DNA of 64,000 bases from Hormiphora californensis (Eukaryota > Ctenophora > Tentaculata > Cydippida > Pleurobrachiidae), in NCBI GenBank assembly GCA_020137815.1, contig CM035350.1:248001-312000 (forward strand), in the 5' to 3' direction. Both the position numbers and the translations under genes were made by a program. The number at the start of each line of letters is the position of its first letter. Positions within the stretch are counted from its first letter, which is position 1. A model generated the notes under the pieces. The model searched no databases and was not told where the DNA came from. It saw only the letters and a list, made by a program, of their open reading frames with translations. This document shows positions 54,541-64,000 of this stretch, piece after piece.

Positions 54541-55047
54541 CCCCTCCCCACCGTCACATTTCACGATGACTCGCACATGAATAAGTAAATACGAGGGTCG
54601 AGAAACGATGTAAGGAAAAACAGAAGTACTGCATCCAGACTTTTGTGCCCCTATTATCAAATGTGTAGTGGCACTACAGTAGTGCAACTATGTACAAGAC
54701 TGTCTCGCACAAGACTGTCCTCTGGTCGCATAAATCGCGCACTGTATCCGATGTAACAGTCAGTGCCTGACAAGGAAAACATTTCCCAATGTGATCCCTG
54801 ATATAGGGGCTGGGAATGTTCAAATCAAATCAAATCAAATTAAATTTACACAATCTAAACGCGTGCGGATTTCCCAGCGAGTGGGTCCTCCTTGTCAAGT
54901 CTTAACTCAAAATATTAAAATCGAATCGCCCCGTCATGTGGTCAGTCATCAGCAAAATCACACACAGCAAAATCACACACAGCAAAATCACACACAGCTA
55001 AGATTTCGCCGCCTGACTGAAGTCATTCGGGACCGTGGGGTACCCTC

Positions 55048-55879
55048 TAGGGTGTGCTATTTCAAATTTTTTTCGACTAGGCCATTCAGTATCTAGCTAA
55101 TGTGAAACTATGGACAGTTCTCTATCACATCAGCAAAACAGAATCGAGATAGTGTTTGTCAGTTACGTTGGCATCGCAATTTAAAAAGTGTAGTTTTTAA
55201 CCGAAAAATGGTAAAAACAGGGAAATATGTTTGGTTTTCACCAGTTTTTGACATGTTCTTGATATCAACTTTTTATGTTCAGGATCGTGTTCATCACCTC
55301 GAAACTGACAGGAATTGATATGCAACATTAAATGATGCTAAAGTTCATTTTTGACCTAAAAATGTTCATTTTTGACAAAAAATGTTCATTTTTGACAAAA
55401 AATGTTCATTTTGGACATGTTCTTCAATTTTGAGAGCTTTTTCATTAACGGGATCGTGTTCCGCAGGCCAAAATTAGCCGATTACAACCGAAATTTGGTT
55501 TCCACCAAGAAAAAACTAAAAAAAAGTAAAATTCGTCCCCACGATTCTGCAAGTTGGTAAAATTAGCAAGAAAAAAAGGGAGAAAATTTTTTATTTTTGT
55601 TCATAAAGTGGATATCTGAAGGCTCAAACTGAAAGTAACAGTTGTATAAGTTGTCACGAGACGATTGATATGTGTGTTTTGTTCGAAATAACGCCCTAAA
55701 ACAGACTTTTTGAAATGAATATGCCCATATATGGGCATAGCTCGTGCCAACGTAATTGGGCCATGGTAGAGCCAAAACTTTGTGATAAAATGTTTTAGAA
55801 TGATCGTAGGAGCTCATTTAACCCGATACCAAGTGAAATTTTGAATTAAATTAGGGATTTGAAAAAATAGCACACCCTA
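55048..55879. mobile_element. hAT-type nonautonomous element, 832 bp, 8-bp TSD
   Basis: Ends TAGGGTGTGCTATTT are inverted and flanked by GTACCCTC at 55,040-55,047 and 55,880-55,887. The interior has tandem aaaatgttcatttttgac units near 55,340-55,420. It splits a LINE fragment. No ORF. Confidence 0.88.
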
Positions 55880-55887
55880 GTACCCTC

Positions 55888-56110
55888 TCACTGGAGGCCT
55901 GTCCTTGTACTCCTTCATGAAAGAACCCAGGCTAGCCTTAAACCTTGCCAATGTTTCACAAAGGGTCACCTCTCGGGGCAGTTTATTCCACAACTGAGGA
56001 GCCCTGTAACTGAACGAGTTGAACAGCTGGGTAGCTCGCCTCCTATCAGCCCAATAAGGATACTTCTGCGTTTTGACCTGTATCCCCAAGCGGCCTGTCT
56101 GGAATTCCAT
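55888..56110 (-). pseudogene. LINE RT C-terminal fragment
   Basis: The minus frame MEFQTGRLGIQ...YPYWADRRRATQLFNSFSYRAPQLWNKLPREVTLCETLARFKASL is the tail of a CR1/RTE-like LINE protein (APQLWNKLPREV). It continues beyond the 832-bp insertion at 55,039 and lower (PTVPNDFSQAAKS). Everything upstream is lost. Confidence 0.75.
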
Positions 56111-56869
56111 TCCTACACAGTTAGGTACTAGTTATGAAGAAATCTAATTCTAAACAGCAGAGCTATTAGCAACGAGTGGCAGCAGACTTCAGAAATTTGA
56201 AACAAAAAAGTAAAAAAAAACAATTTCTGTTGGCATACGTTGCCTGGAGGGAATACCGCGCTAGGGGGGGGGAATACATAATCAATCATATCTCGGGTTC
56301 CAGTTAAGGTACAAAAATCGTTTTGGTAGCGTTGGAAAGAGGAAGATAACAGCTTTCAAATGCAACCGGTTTCAGGTCTCTATCTTATCAGGAACAGGAG
56401 ATATGAACCAAACTCCGCAAAATCGAGTGCGGTAAATAAAAATAAAAAATTCGAGATTTTAATTCAAATTTGAAACAAAGTGTCCCTGCAGGGATCTGTG
56501 ACGTCACTTTTTGAAAACAACCAATCTTTGAACGGCTATTGCTCAGCTTCCTGAAGTCCAATTTACTTCTCTCAAAAACAGCAAGGTAGATAATTGTCAG
56601 ATCTAACAGCTAGTGAAAGAATCAAGTCAAACGGACTTCAGGGGCCAAAGTTATAAGCACCGCCGTTTTTTCGCTCGCAAAGTTATCTTCGACCCAGCCG
56701 GGTGTAACGCGCGAAAATTTATTCGTCGCGACGCGGACCATCACGAAGCGCGCTAAAAATCTTGTTTTTAAACTTTTTTGTCGTTTTTTAAATTTTCTTT
56801 TTTGGCTTTCGGTTTTGACTTTTTTTGATTTTTCTTGTTTTTTTAACTAAAATACAGTTTGAGATAGTG
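56111..56869. other. Spacer upstream of the kelch gene
   Basis: No exon seen. gtctctatcttatcagg near 56,375 echoes cctgataagatagagac near 49,457, so part is an old dispersed repeat. Confidence 0.4.
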
Positions 56870-58994
56870 ATGGGAAACCAGCAAGGGACAGAGTTGAAAA
56901 GAACACCATTGGAGGCACCCTGTCAGTTGAGCTGGTGTCCGAAAACTGATTTGCCTGATGTTGTGGGTCGGGAAGGGCACTGTGCTGCCGTGGTGAAGGA
57001 TAAAATATACTTGTATGGTGGTACTGGACTCAACAAACTATTCGGATTATCAGTTTACGATCCAAGTAAGAACTTCAACTCCGTGTTTGATACCAAATTG
57101 TAAAGTTATGTGTCCCACTGTCCCAGTGGCAACTGGCATCAAGTTTCAGAAATGAGCTAGGAGCTTCTTGACAAACAAGTTCTTTTTCAGCGACCAACAC
57201 GATACGAGATATACCAGCAACTCCTGGCCCTGATACCGTGTCATGTGCATCCCTGAATAGTGTCGGAGATAAATTGTATTTATTCGGGGGCTTGAATAAA
57301 GAAAATGGATGGAACAGTAATGTTTGGGTGTTCGATACGAGTAAGTAACACGCTGTAAATCTAAATAAATTTCAAGGTTTAAAAACTAAATATCACCTAA
57401 CCAGTAACCATTGTCTCTTAGTTATTATTCTGAACTAAATATCAACCAACCATCCTTCCTTAGTTTCAGAGACGTGGTCGAAACCTGCAATTTCCGGAAT
57501 AAAACCCTCCCCACGAGACAAGCACACTGCTATAACTTGGGGTACCAAATTGGTTGTTTTCGGAGGATTTGGTCCGGCGGGGGAGGAGGATAGTGATGAA
57601 GAAGGAGGGCCGGAGAGTGTTAATTTTAGTTGGTTTAAAGATACATTTACATTTGATACTGCTACCAATGTGTGGGAGGAGATTTTTCAGGCACAAAATG
57701 GTAAGTTTTTGACCAACCTCATCCAAGTAGAGATAAGAGAAGTGTTTTCTATTCAACCATTCATTTTGATCAAATCAGTTTATTTCTAAAAACATGCCAC
57801 TATAATCTTGGATTTAGTCCTAGAAGCTTGGCAATATGATCCTGATCTCTCTTCCCCCAGGTCCGACAGCTGTAGCGGCCCACTCGGCGGGTATTTACAA
57901 GAACAAGATGTACGTGTTCGGGGGAAAGACACACTCTGCTCGAACTCAGGTTAGACTCAATTTCAACTTCATCAAAATGAGAAAGTTCTAAACTCTTTAT
58001 TTTTAACCCGATATTACAGGATTTAGTTGTGTTAGATTTGGACACAAAGCAGTGGAGTTCTGTTGAAGATGCTGGGGAGCGCCCATCTCCCTCTTCATTT
58101 CACCGCTCTATCCAAATTGGACAGTTCTTTGTTCTTTATGGGGGCCGATATAATGATAACAGTCACAGTGATCGATTACATGTGTTAGGTATGTTGTCTT
58201 AAAAACGATACACTCTTTTGTGAAATATGAGATTTTTGAATCCCTAACACGCGTTTTTCTGTAATAAGTAACAGCTCATTTTGGGGAAATTGACATCTCA
58301 TTTGAGGTGTGTTTCATCATTTCACAGCTCAGCTTCAAACAAGCGTAATGCGTTTCCTGTTTGTCTGTTTGTGTTTGGTGCACATTTGCGTGAGAACAAA
58401 GCACAGCTAGTGTAAAGACACAGGTCACACAGCGAGAAAACGGTGAACAAAATATCTAGAACAACATTATACCTCTCATGGGGGCCAATCATCTCGTGAC
58501 TAAATCAACGATAAAAGAGATATGTAATATGTATATCTTAGTGTTTTTCTCTCACACCATAACCACCCACAGATTGTGAGAGCGGGGGGTGGTATGATGG
58601 AGTGACAGACGACAATAAACCGTCTGCCAGGGGCCAGCCAACCCTATCCCTTCTTTCTGATGGAAGCACTGTTGTCATGTTTGGGGGAAGTGGAAAGTTT
58701 GATCCAATGGAGCAATGCTGTCAGGTAACTCAAATATTGAATCTCAAAAACACTGACTCTCGGTCACATAATTTTCCAGATGAGATAACACACTTATCAA
58801 ATACTTCATTACTTAATTGATTAGTTGTCCAGATTTATCAAAGTTTTCAACACTTTCAGGAGTATGACCCGGCGTTCTACAAGATTGATCTGAGTGGATT
58901 ACAACCAGTCACCATTCCCCCTCCGCCGCCTCCTGAATCAGAGGAGGGAGTGGAGAATGGGGGAGAGGAAGCTGCAACCGTTTCAGGATCCTAG
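56870..58994 (+). CDS. Kelch-repeat protein
   Basis: Exons 56870-57065, 57191-57340, 57464-57700, 57861-57949, 58020-58188, 58573-58724 and 58860-58994 join in frame (phases 1, 1, 1, 0, 1, 0) to 375 residues. At least six kelch blades are seen, each with a GG and a spaced Tyr/Trp: IYLYGGTG, LYLFGGLN, LVVFGGFG, MYVFGGKT, FVLYGGRY and VVMFGGSG. The N-terminus MGNQQGTELK allows N-myristoylation. The tail is proline- then glutamate-rich (PPPPPPESEEGVENG). Size and layout resemble RABEPK-like kelch proteins, but no orthology can be claimed from the sequence. Introns are 70-390 bp. Confidence 0.85.
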
Positions 58995-59341
58995 TCTGAT
59001 TAAGAACTCAAGATATCGGAGTTCGAATATATAAAGCTTTCAAATTATTTCGTTTGGAGATATATTTAAATCACATTCAAACCACTTTTTCTCAACCCAT
59101 CAGCAACCATCGTTATCGTACTTGATTGTATCTCTGAAGGCCTCTTGTCGGCATTTCAACAGGTTTTTTCACTTTTTACTTTCTTTTCTCACTTTGGGAA
59201 CTTTTGGAAAAAAAAAGTTTCAAAAAGTCGAAATCTTTTGAGCTGTGATTTTCTGAAATCGAAAAAACGGCGCGCGCGGTTGCGCGGCGTAAATTCTGGT
59301 TTTGCGCGTGACAAGGCACCCAGATTTTAACGTCGCCCAAA

Positions 59342-60136
59342 TTAACATGCCGTTAAAATTATTGGCCGGAATCTGCCACGCGAGTGGCAGATCTCGGCCA
59401 AGATTCTAAAAAAACTTTGGCCAGAATCTGCCACACACGTGGCAGATTCCGGCCAACAAATTGAAACTTACTTATATAAAGGCGAAAATCGCTGTACCCG
59501 ACTAATTTTGATACGCTGAATCACGTAAGCAACTTTTCCAATCCCTCAGATGTCGGGAAAGTGTCCTAATTGAGCATAATAGGGTCTAATTGACCCAACT
59601 TACAACTTTTCACCTGGAAACGATAGACGCTTATGTGAAGGCACTTTTCCGACTAATTTTGATACGCTGAATCACGTAAGCTATTTTTCAAAGCCCGCCT
59701 AGGTCGGGAAAGTGCCCTAATTGAGCAATTAAGGCCAATTAGACCCAATTATACTCAATTAGAGCAAATTCCCGACCTCGGAGGGTTTGGAAAAGTTGCT
59801 TACGTGATTCAGCGTATCAAAATTAGTCGGAAAAGTGCCTTCACATAAGCGTCTATCGTTTCCAGGTGAAAAGTTGTAAGTTGGGTCAATTAGACCCTAT
59901 TATGCTCAATTAGGACACTTTCCCGACATCTGAGGGATTGGAAAAGTTGCTTACGTGATTCAGCGTATCAAAATTAGTCGGGTACAGCGATTTTCGCCTT
60001 TATATAAGTAAGTTTCAATTTGTTGGCCGGAATCTGCCACGTGTGTGGCAGATTCTGGCCAAGGTTTTTTTAGAATCTTGGCCCAGATCTGCCACTCGCG
60101 TGGCAGATTCCGGCAAATAATTTTAACGGCATGTTA
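59342..60136. mobile_element. Giant foldback, ~390-bp arms
   Basis: Starts TTAACATGCCGTTAAAATTA and ends with its inverse. Inside the arms are nested small palindromes (gccggaatctgccacgcgagtggcagatc), and each arm carries two copies of gactaattttgatacgctga, giving four in all. Arms are almost identical, so the element is recent. No ORF. Confidence 0.88.
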
Positions 60137-60330
60137 ATTTTTATTTTGAAATGAAATTTTTATAAAACTTCAAGCAAAAATATTTCACTTGATTGAAAAG
60201 ACTCTTGGCCGGAATCTGCCACCGTACGGCTCTAACCGCCGAACCACTCAACCGTTTTGGCTAATTCAAAGTTTATCTGGTAGGGAATGTCAAGGCCTAA
60301 CCCCAACCCAAACCCCAGCCCTAACCCTAA

Positions 60331-60693
60331 GGTAAGCGGTAAATACTCACTCGGTTCTTCACATTTTTCGGACGTTTTTGACCATAACTCGGCCATTTCT
60401 TGACCAATTTGCAAAATCTTGGGCTCATTGGAAAGAAGACATTAAGACCTTTAAAATGAGCCCTAGAAAATGAAAATCGGCGCAAAATGCGCGGCGCTAT
60501 GGCGTAAAATGCGCGTTTTCGCCATAGCGCCGCGCATTTTGCGCCGATTTTCATTTTCTAGGGCTCATTTTAAAGGTCTTAATGTCTTCTTTCCAATGAG
60601 CCCAAAATTTTGCAAATTGGTCAAGAAATGGCCGAGTTATGGTCAAAAACGTCCGAAAAATGTGAAGAACCGAGTGAGTATTTACCGCTTACC
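60331..60693. mobile_element. Foldback inserted in TTAGGG-like repeats
   Basis: Arms of about 175 bp start GGTAAGCGGTAAATACTCAC and meet at a short centre (taaaatgcgcgttttcgcc...). TAACCCTAA flanks both ends, consistent with a 9-bp duplication, although the flank is itself repetitive. The first bases match the foldback at 52,621 (GGTAAGTCGG). Confidence 0.82.
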
Positions 60694-60870
60694 TAACCCT
60701 AACCCCACTTTAGCCCTAACCCTAAAAAACCGTTTGTCAGCACTCACGAAACACCCAGATTTTAACGCTGGCCCTGTAGCATAGGCCAAGCATTGCATTA
60801 TCTCGCGCTTTGGCATGCGCTGCAGACCCCAAGTGCGCGCGTTTTCCACGGCTTCTAGGGCCTGTAAAGT

Positions 60871-61014
60871 CCATTTTTTTTCAACTGTTCACCCAAAAAC
60901 TGAAATTTAATAAAAATTAGAATTTGGGTGGCGCGCGCTATACGTTAACATGTGATAAACGCGCAAAACAATTCCGCGCACGACTTTGGGGGGTGAACAG
61001 TTGAAAAAAAATGG
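60871..61014. mobile_element. Small inverted-repeat element
   Basis: ccattttttttcaactgttcaccc (60,871-60,894) is inverted at 60,991-61,014. tagcataggccaa with tctcgcgctt occurs on both outer sides, possibly an older direct duplication. Confidence 0.6.
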
Positions 61015-61570
61015 AGTATAGCATAGGCCAATCTCGCGCTTATCGGGGGGCCAGCAGCGTTTGCCAAGTTGTTTCTCAGTTCACGCTGGTATGGTCGCTG
61101 AGAGTCTGAAAAGAGCTACGCTCTCATCCTGTAATCCCGTTATCTGCATGCAGAGCATTTCCATTAGGGTCAGTAAACTATGCAGTAGCTTCGCAAATGA
61201 TGCTGCTGGCTGCAGTAGCGTTTGCCAAGCTAAGAATTTAAGTTACGGGAGCTCTAAATTCTAAAAAACCCACTTAAAAATGTCATTCTTTTGTAGTTTC
61301 CTAGCATCGTCCATTGGTGACTGGTTAGGTTTGCCATCTGGTAGGGATCTGGGATGTTTAGGAGTAGGCATCAAAATGGATGAGCAACCGTCGTTTGGCT
61401 GGGTTTCCTTGCCAATCCAATATCCATCCTTTGTAATTAATCATATTATGCTAGTCACATGCGTAATTGAACATCCTCTGCACAACACCATTATCATTTA
61501 TTATTCAACCCATTTAACAATTAAATCGTTATGAAGATTGAGAAATTTAGAACATTCTATGACGAAGAAG
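61015..61570. other. Upstream region of RACGAP1
   Basis: Partial direct repeats of gcagtagc(t/g)... occur near 61,180-61,220. Several short frames are present but none has a family signature. Presumed promoter of RACGAP1. Confidence 0.4.
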
Positions 61571-64000
61571 ATGGGGCGTCCATCGGTCGCAGTGCGTAAC
61601 ACTCCCACCGCTTACTTTGACGAAATATGCCAAATTTCTGGGCTTCTCAGTTGTGGCCTTGAACAGGGTGAGAAACATTGAAAATGGCTCTTGTTAAGCT
61701 TTGAAATTTGTTCACCCACTAATGACCCAACCCATTCCAGAGTGGATCGAGTTTATCTCTAACCAGGCGGATCTACAACAAAAGTGTCACACTGCTGAGA
61801 CAGAGGTAACACGACTGCGGGTTCAGGTGAACCAGTTCAAGTCGGACAAAGAGGCTTCAGATCTGAGAATAAAGCACATCCGGAAACAGCTTGCTGATGA
61901 GAAATCTCAGAGACAGTCCCTGGCGAAACAAAACGAAAAACTGGTAAGTTGTATGGGACTGATTTCAATACATCAGTTGGTTGTGTTACGATACATGATG
62001 ATATAACACTTGTAAACTTTTTCAGATTCAACAAATCAATGTGATTCGCTCCATTCTAGAAGACAGAGATCGGATGAGTATGATGACTGAAGAAGAGAAA
62101 TCAACTCTTTTCAACAAAAGTGCCCTCCGCAAACATTTTGACAGAGTGTTTGATGAAAACTCCATGGAGATGGATTCTGATCAAAGTTTGGAGCCAAGTT
62201 TCGAGGGAGCGGAGTTAGAAGAGTCCAGGTCTGAGTGGAAGAGGAGATCTCGCCAGTCGTGTGTGAGAAAGTCAGAGAGGCAGAGTTCTGGGATAATCAA
62301 GAAGAAACGACCCTCCAAAATACCTGATGACGACTTTGTACACGTAAGGGAATCATTGGTGTCTCTATTATATATGTATTGGTTTGCTGTCATTGTGTGT
62401 AATCACCAATTCTAGTTCTTAGTTAAATGTTAGTGTACTGCTAAAGTGTTTCTTTATTTATCACCAATTATCTCCAGATTGAGCCGACTACCAGTGAGTC
62501 TAGTGAACCTCCTATTATCTACCCCAATCTGAAACAGTTCAATAAACAGAATCCTCTACCTAGAGTACAACATGCTGAAGGTAACGTGGCATTGTCTTTA
62601 TATCCGTGTTCATTATTCTTCACACCCCCATCTCTCTTCAGTAATCTCCCTGAAGTCAGAAGCAACCACCGTGTCAACTACTGATACTGATAGTGATGCT
62701 GAGTTTCATGCTAGTGACACTGAGTCTGTTACCTCTACAACCAGTGAGAGCTCCCTACCTAACAGAGCACATCACTTCGTATTGAAAAGCCAGATCAAAC
62801 CTGAGGGATGCAAGGCGTGCAGGAAACGGCTGGGATTCTCTGCTCACGCTCTTAGATGTAAATGTAAGTAACTGTATCAACACAAACTGTATATATTAGA
62901 GACGCCTCTCTCCCTACTTCCTATTACTATTATGTCCCCCCAACAAGCTAATTGACTCCTCTCCCTCAGATTGTAAGATGGTAGTGCACCAGGATTGTAA
63001 GAATGCAGCGCCTCTACCCTGTGTGCCTCTTCTTAGCACACCCTCTAAGAAACAGGATGGCACCCTAGCTTCTTATGTCCCCAAGAATCCACCACACATC
63101 CCATCCATCCTACTGAAATGTGTTCAGGAGATAGAGGCCCGGGGTCTCGCTGATGTTGGTCTCTACAGGCTCAGCGGCACAAGTAAGTGATCATTATTAT
63201 CTCCCCGTGTCTGCTATATTTTACTGGACTGCCTCCTCCAGGCGTCTGCTATATTTTACTGGACTGCCTCCTCCCTCAATATTATTGAGGGAGGAGGCAG
63301 TCCAGTAAAATATAGCAGACGCCTGGATTAGATATTATTGAGTCAATGATATCTAATCCAGGCGTCTGCTATATTTTACTGTCTCCTCAGATAAGCAGAT
63401 AAAGGAACTAAAAGAGAGAATGCTGCGACCACGGTGTCAGGTCAACCTACGGAAAGTAGACGATATTAATGTGCTGACTGGAGTTATCAAGAGTTTCCTG
63501 ATGAACCTGAATGACCCTCTTCTAACCTCACTATTGAGTGAGGACTTCAAGGATGCTGCAGAGAGGAGTAGTCTCAATCACATATTCGATTGTGTAGCAA
63601 GACTGCCACATGAGAACAGGCACACTCTCGCTTTCCTTGTTTCTCATCTACAGAAGTAAGTTTTTTTAGGAACACTCATTTATTTCCTCCTTTTGAAGTT
63701 GTTCGCTTTGTAAAACCTCTATGCCTGGTAAAACTCTGAACCACTTGAGTTCACCACAGCGGTCACTCCCTCCTTCTTTTATTTGCCTAATGTATAACAG
63801 GTTATAGCCTTGTTTAGTGACTTCCTCTGACCCTGCTACACTTGTTCAGGGTATCTGATAGCGAGCACACTAAGATGCCCCGGAGCAACCTTGCTCGAGT
63901 GATGGCTCCTACCCTGGTTGCTGCTGTGCCCATGACTGACATGGACAGTGCGGTAAAGGACTCTAAGAGGTCAACTAAAGTTATGGAGATCATTCTCTCA
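61571..64000 (+). CDS. RACGAP1: RACGAP1 / MgcRacGAP (CYK-4), 3' cut by window edge
   Basis: Exons 61571-61667, 61741-61943, 62026-62343, 62478-62580, 62642-62863, 62970-63182, 63391-63655 and 63850-64000 join in frame (phases 1, 0, 0, 1, 1, 1, 2). Order: N-terminal coiled coil (QADLQQKCHTAETEVTRLRV, KHIRKQLADEK) that in the family binds kinesin-6 to form centralspindlin; a Ser/basic linker; a C1 domain (HHFVLKSQIKPEGCKAC, CKYCKMVVHQDC); and a RhoGAP domain with the arginine finger in GLYRLSG, then KVDDINVLTGVIKSFL and NLARVMAPTLVA. Centralspindlin drives the central spindle and cytokinesis. The protein is still open at the last base. ATG at 61,571 is in frame with a short first exon and was chosen by phase. 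Confidence 0.9.
63200..63390 (+). repeat. Inverted and direct repeats in RACGAP1 intron 6 that mimic its acceptor
   Basis: ggcgtctgctatattttactg occurs three times in direct and once in inverted orientation. Direct copies are followed by gactgcctcctccag or gtctcctcag; the last is the real acceptor at 63,390. Two perfect hairpins result (ctccctcaatattattgagggag and attagatatt...aatatctaat-like). Confidence 0.8.

Overview
The window is eukaryotic and looks like the genome of an animal. Genes are split by short GT-AG introns (mostly 50-500 bp), and the recognisable ones are an SFI1-type centrin-binding protein, SAP30BP, a CARMIL-type leucine-rich-repeat protein, a group-A-like bHLH factor, UPF0598 (C8orf82), a kelch protein and RACGAP1/CYK-4. 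Compact genes, (GA)n microsatellites, Penelope-like elements with GIY-YIG domains and many foldback transposons would suit an early-branching metazoan such as a sponge, but the sequence alone does not settle the phylum.

Layout. 1-4.7 kb: the end of a Penelope-like element and an open CR1-like LINE ORF. 5.3-10.5 kb: SFI1-like and SAP30BP genes on the plus strand. 12.4-14.5 kb: an unrecognised five-exon gene on the minus strand with a predicted acylated N-terminus and an SPEPEKAK coding repeat. 15.3-38.6 kb: three partial copies (A 15.5-21.25, B 21.27-24.73, C 29.9-38.6 kb) of one segment ending in a bHLH gene. Only copy C holds the whole bHLH gene. Clean insertions distinguish the copies: a 5.15 kb TTAA-flanked transposon containing two nested Penelope copies, a 755 bp foldback with 8-bp target duplication, a 1089 bp element, and a 745 bp cloverleaf-folding element. 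Parts of A, B and C are homopolymer-rich or indel-rich and look like unpolished sequence, so the triplication may be two haplotypes strung together by the assembler. 39.4-46.6 kb: CARMIL-like and UPF0598 genes on the minus strand. 47-56 kb: a transposon-dense zone (broken LINE ORF2, intact ORF1-like protein, hAT-, pogo- and foldback-type elements, a Helitron fragment). 56.9-59 kb: kelch gene. 59.3-61 kb: two giant foldbacks. 61.6-64 kb: RACGAP1, running off the window.

The strongest unexpected pattern is that intronic minisatellites repeatedly sit on splice junctions. In SAP30BP exon 2 and CARMIL-like exons 2, 4 and 5 the repeat unit includes the last bases of the exon plus its GT donor. In the SFI1-like and RACGAP1 genes the repeats abut or mimic the 3' splice site. 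Exon models were built by eye from reading-frame continuity, GT/AG signals and phase agreement; every joined gene given here keeps one open frame, but none has transcript support.
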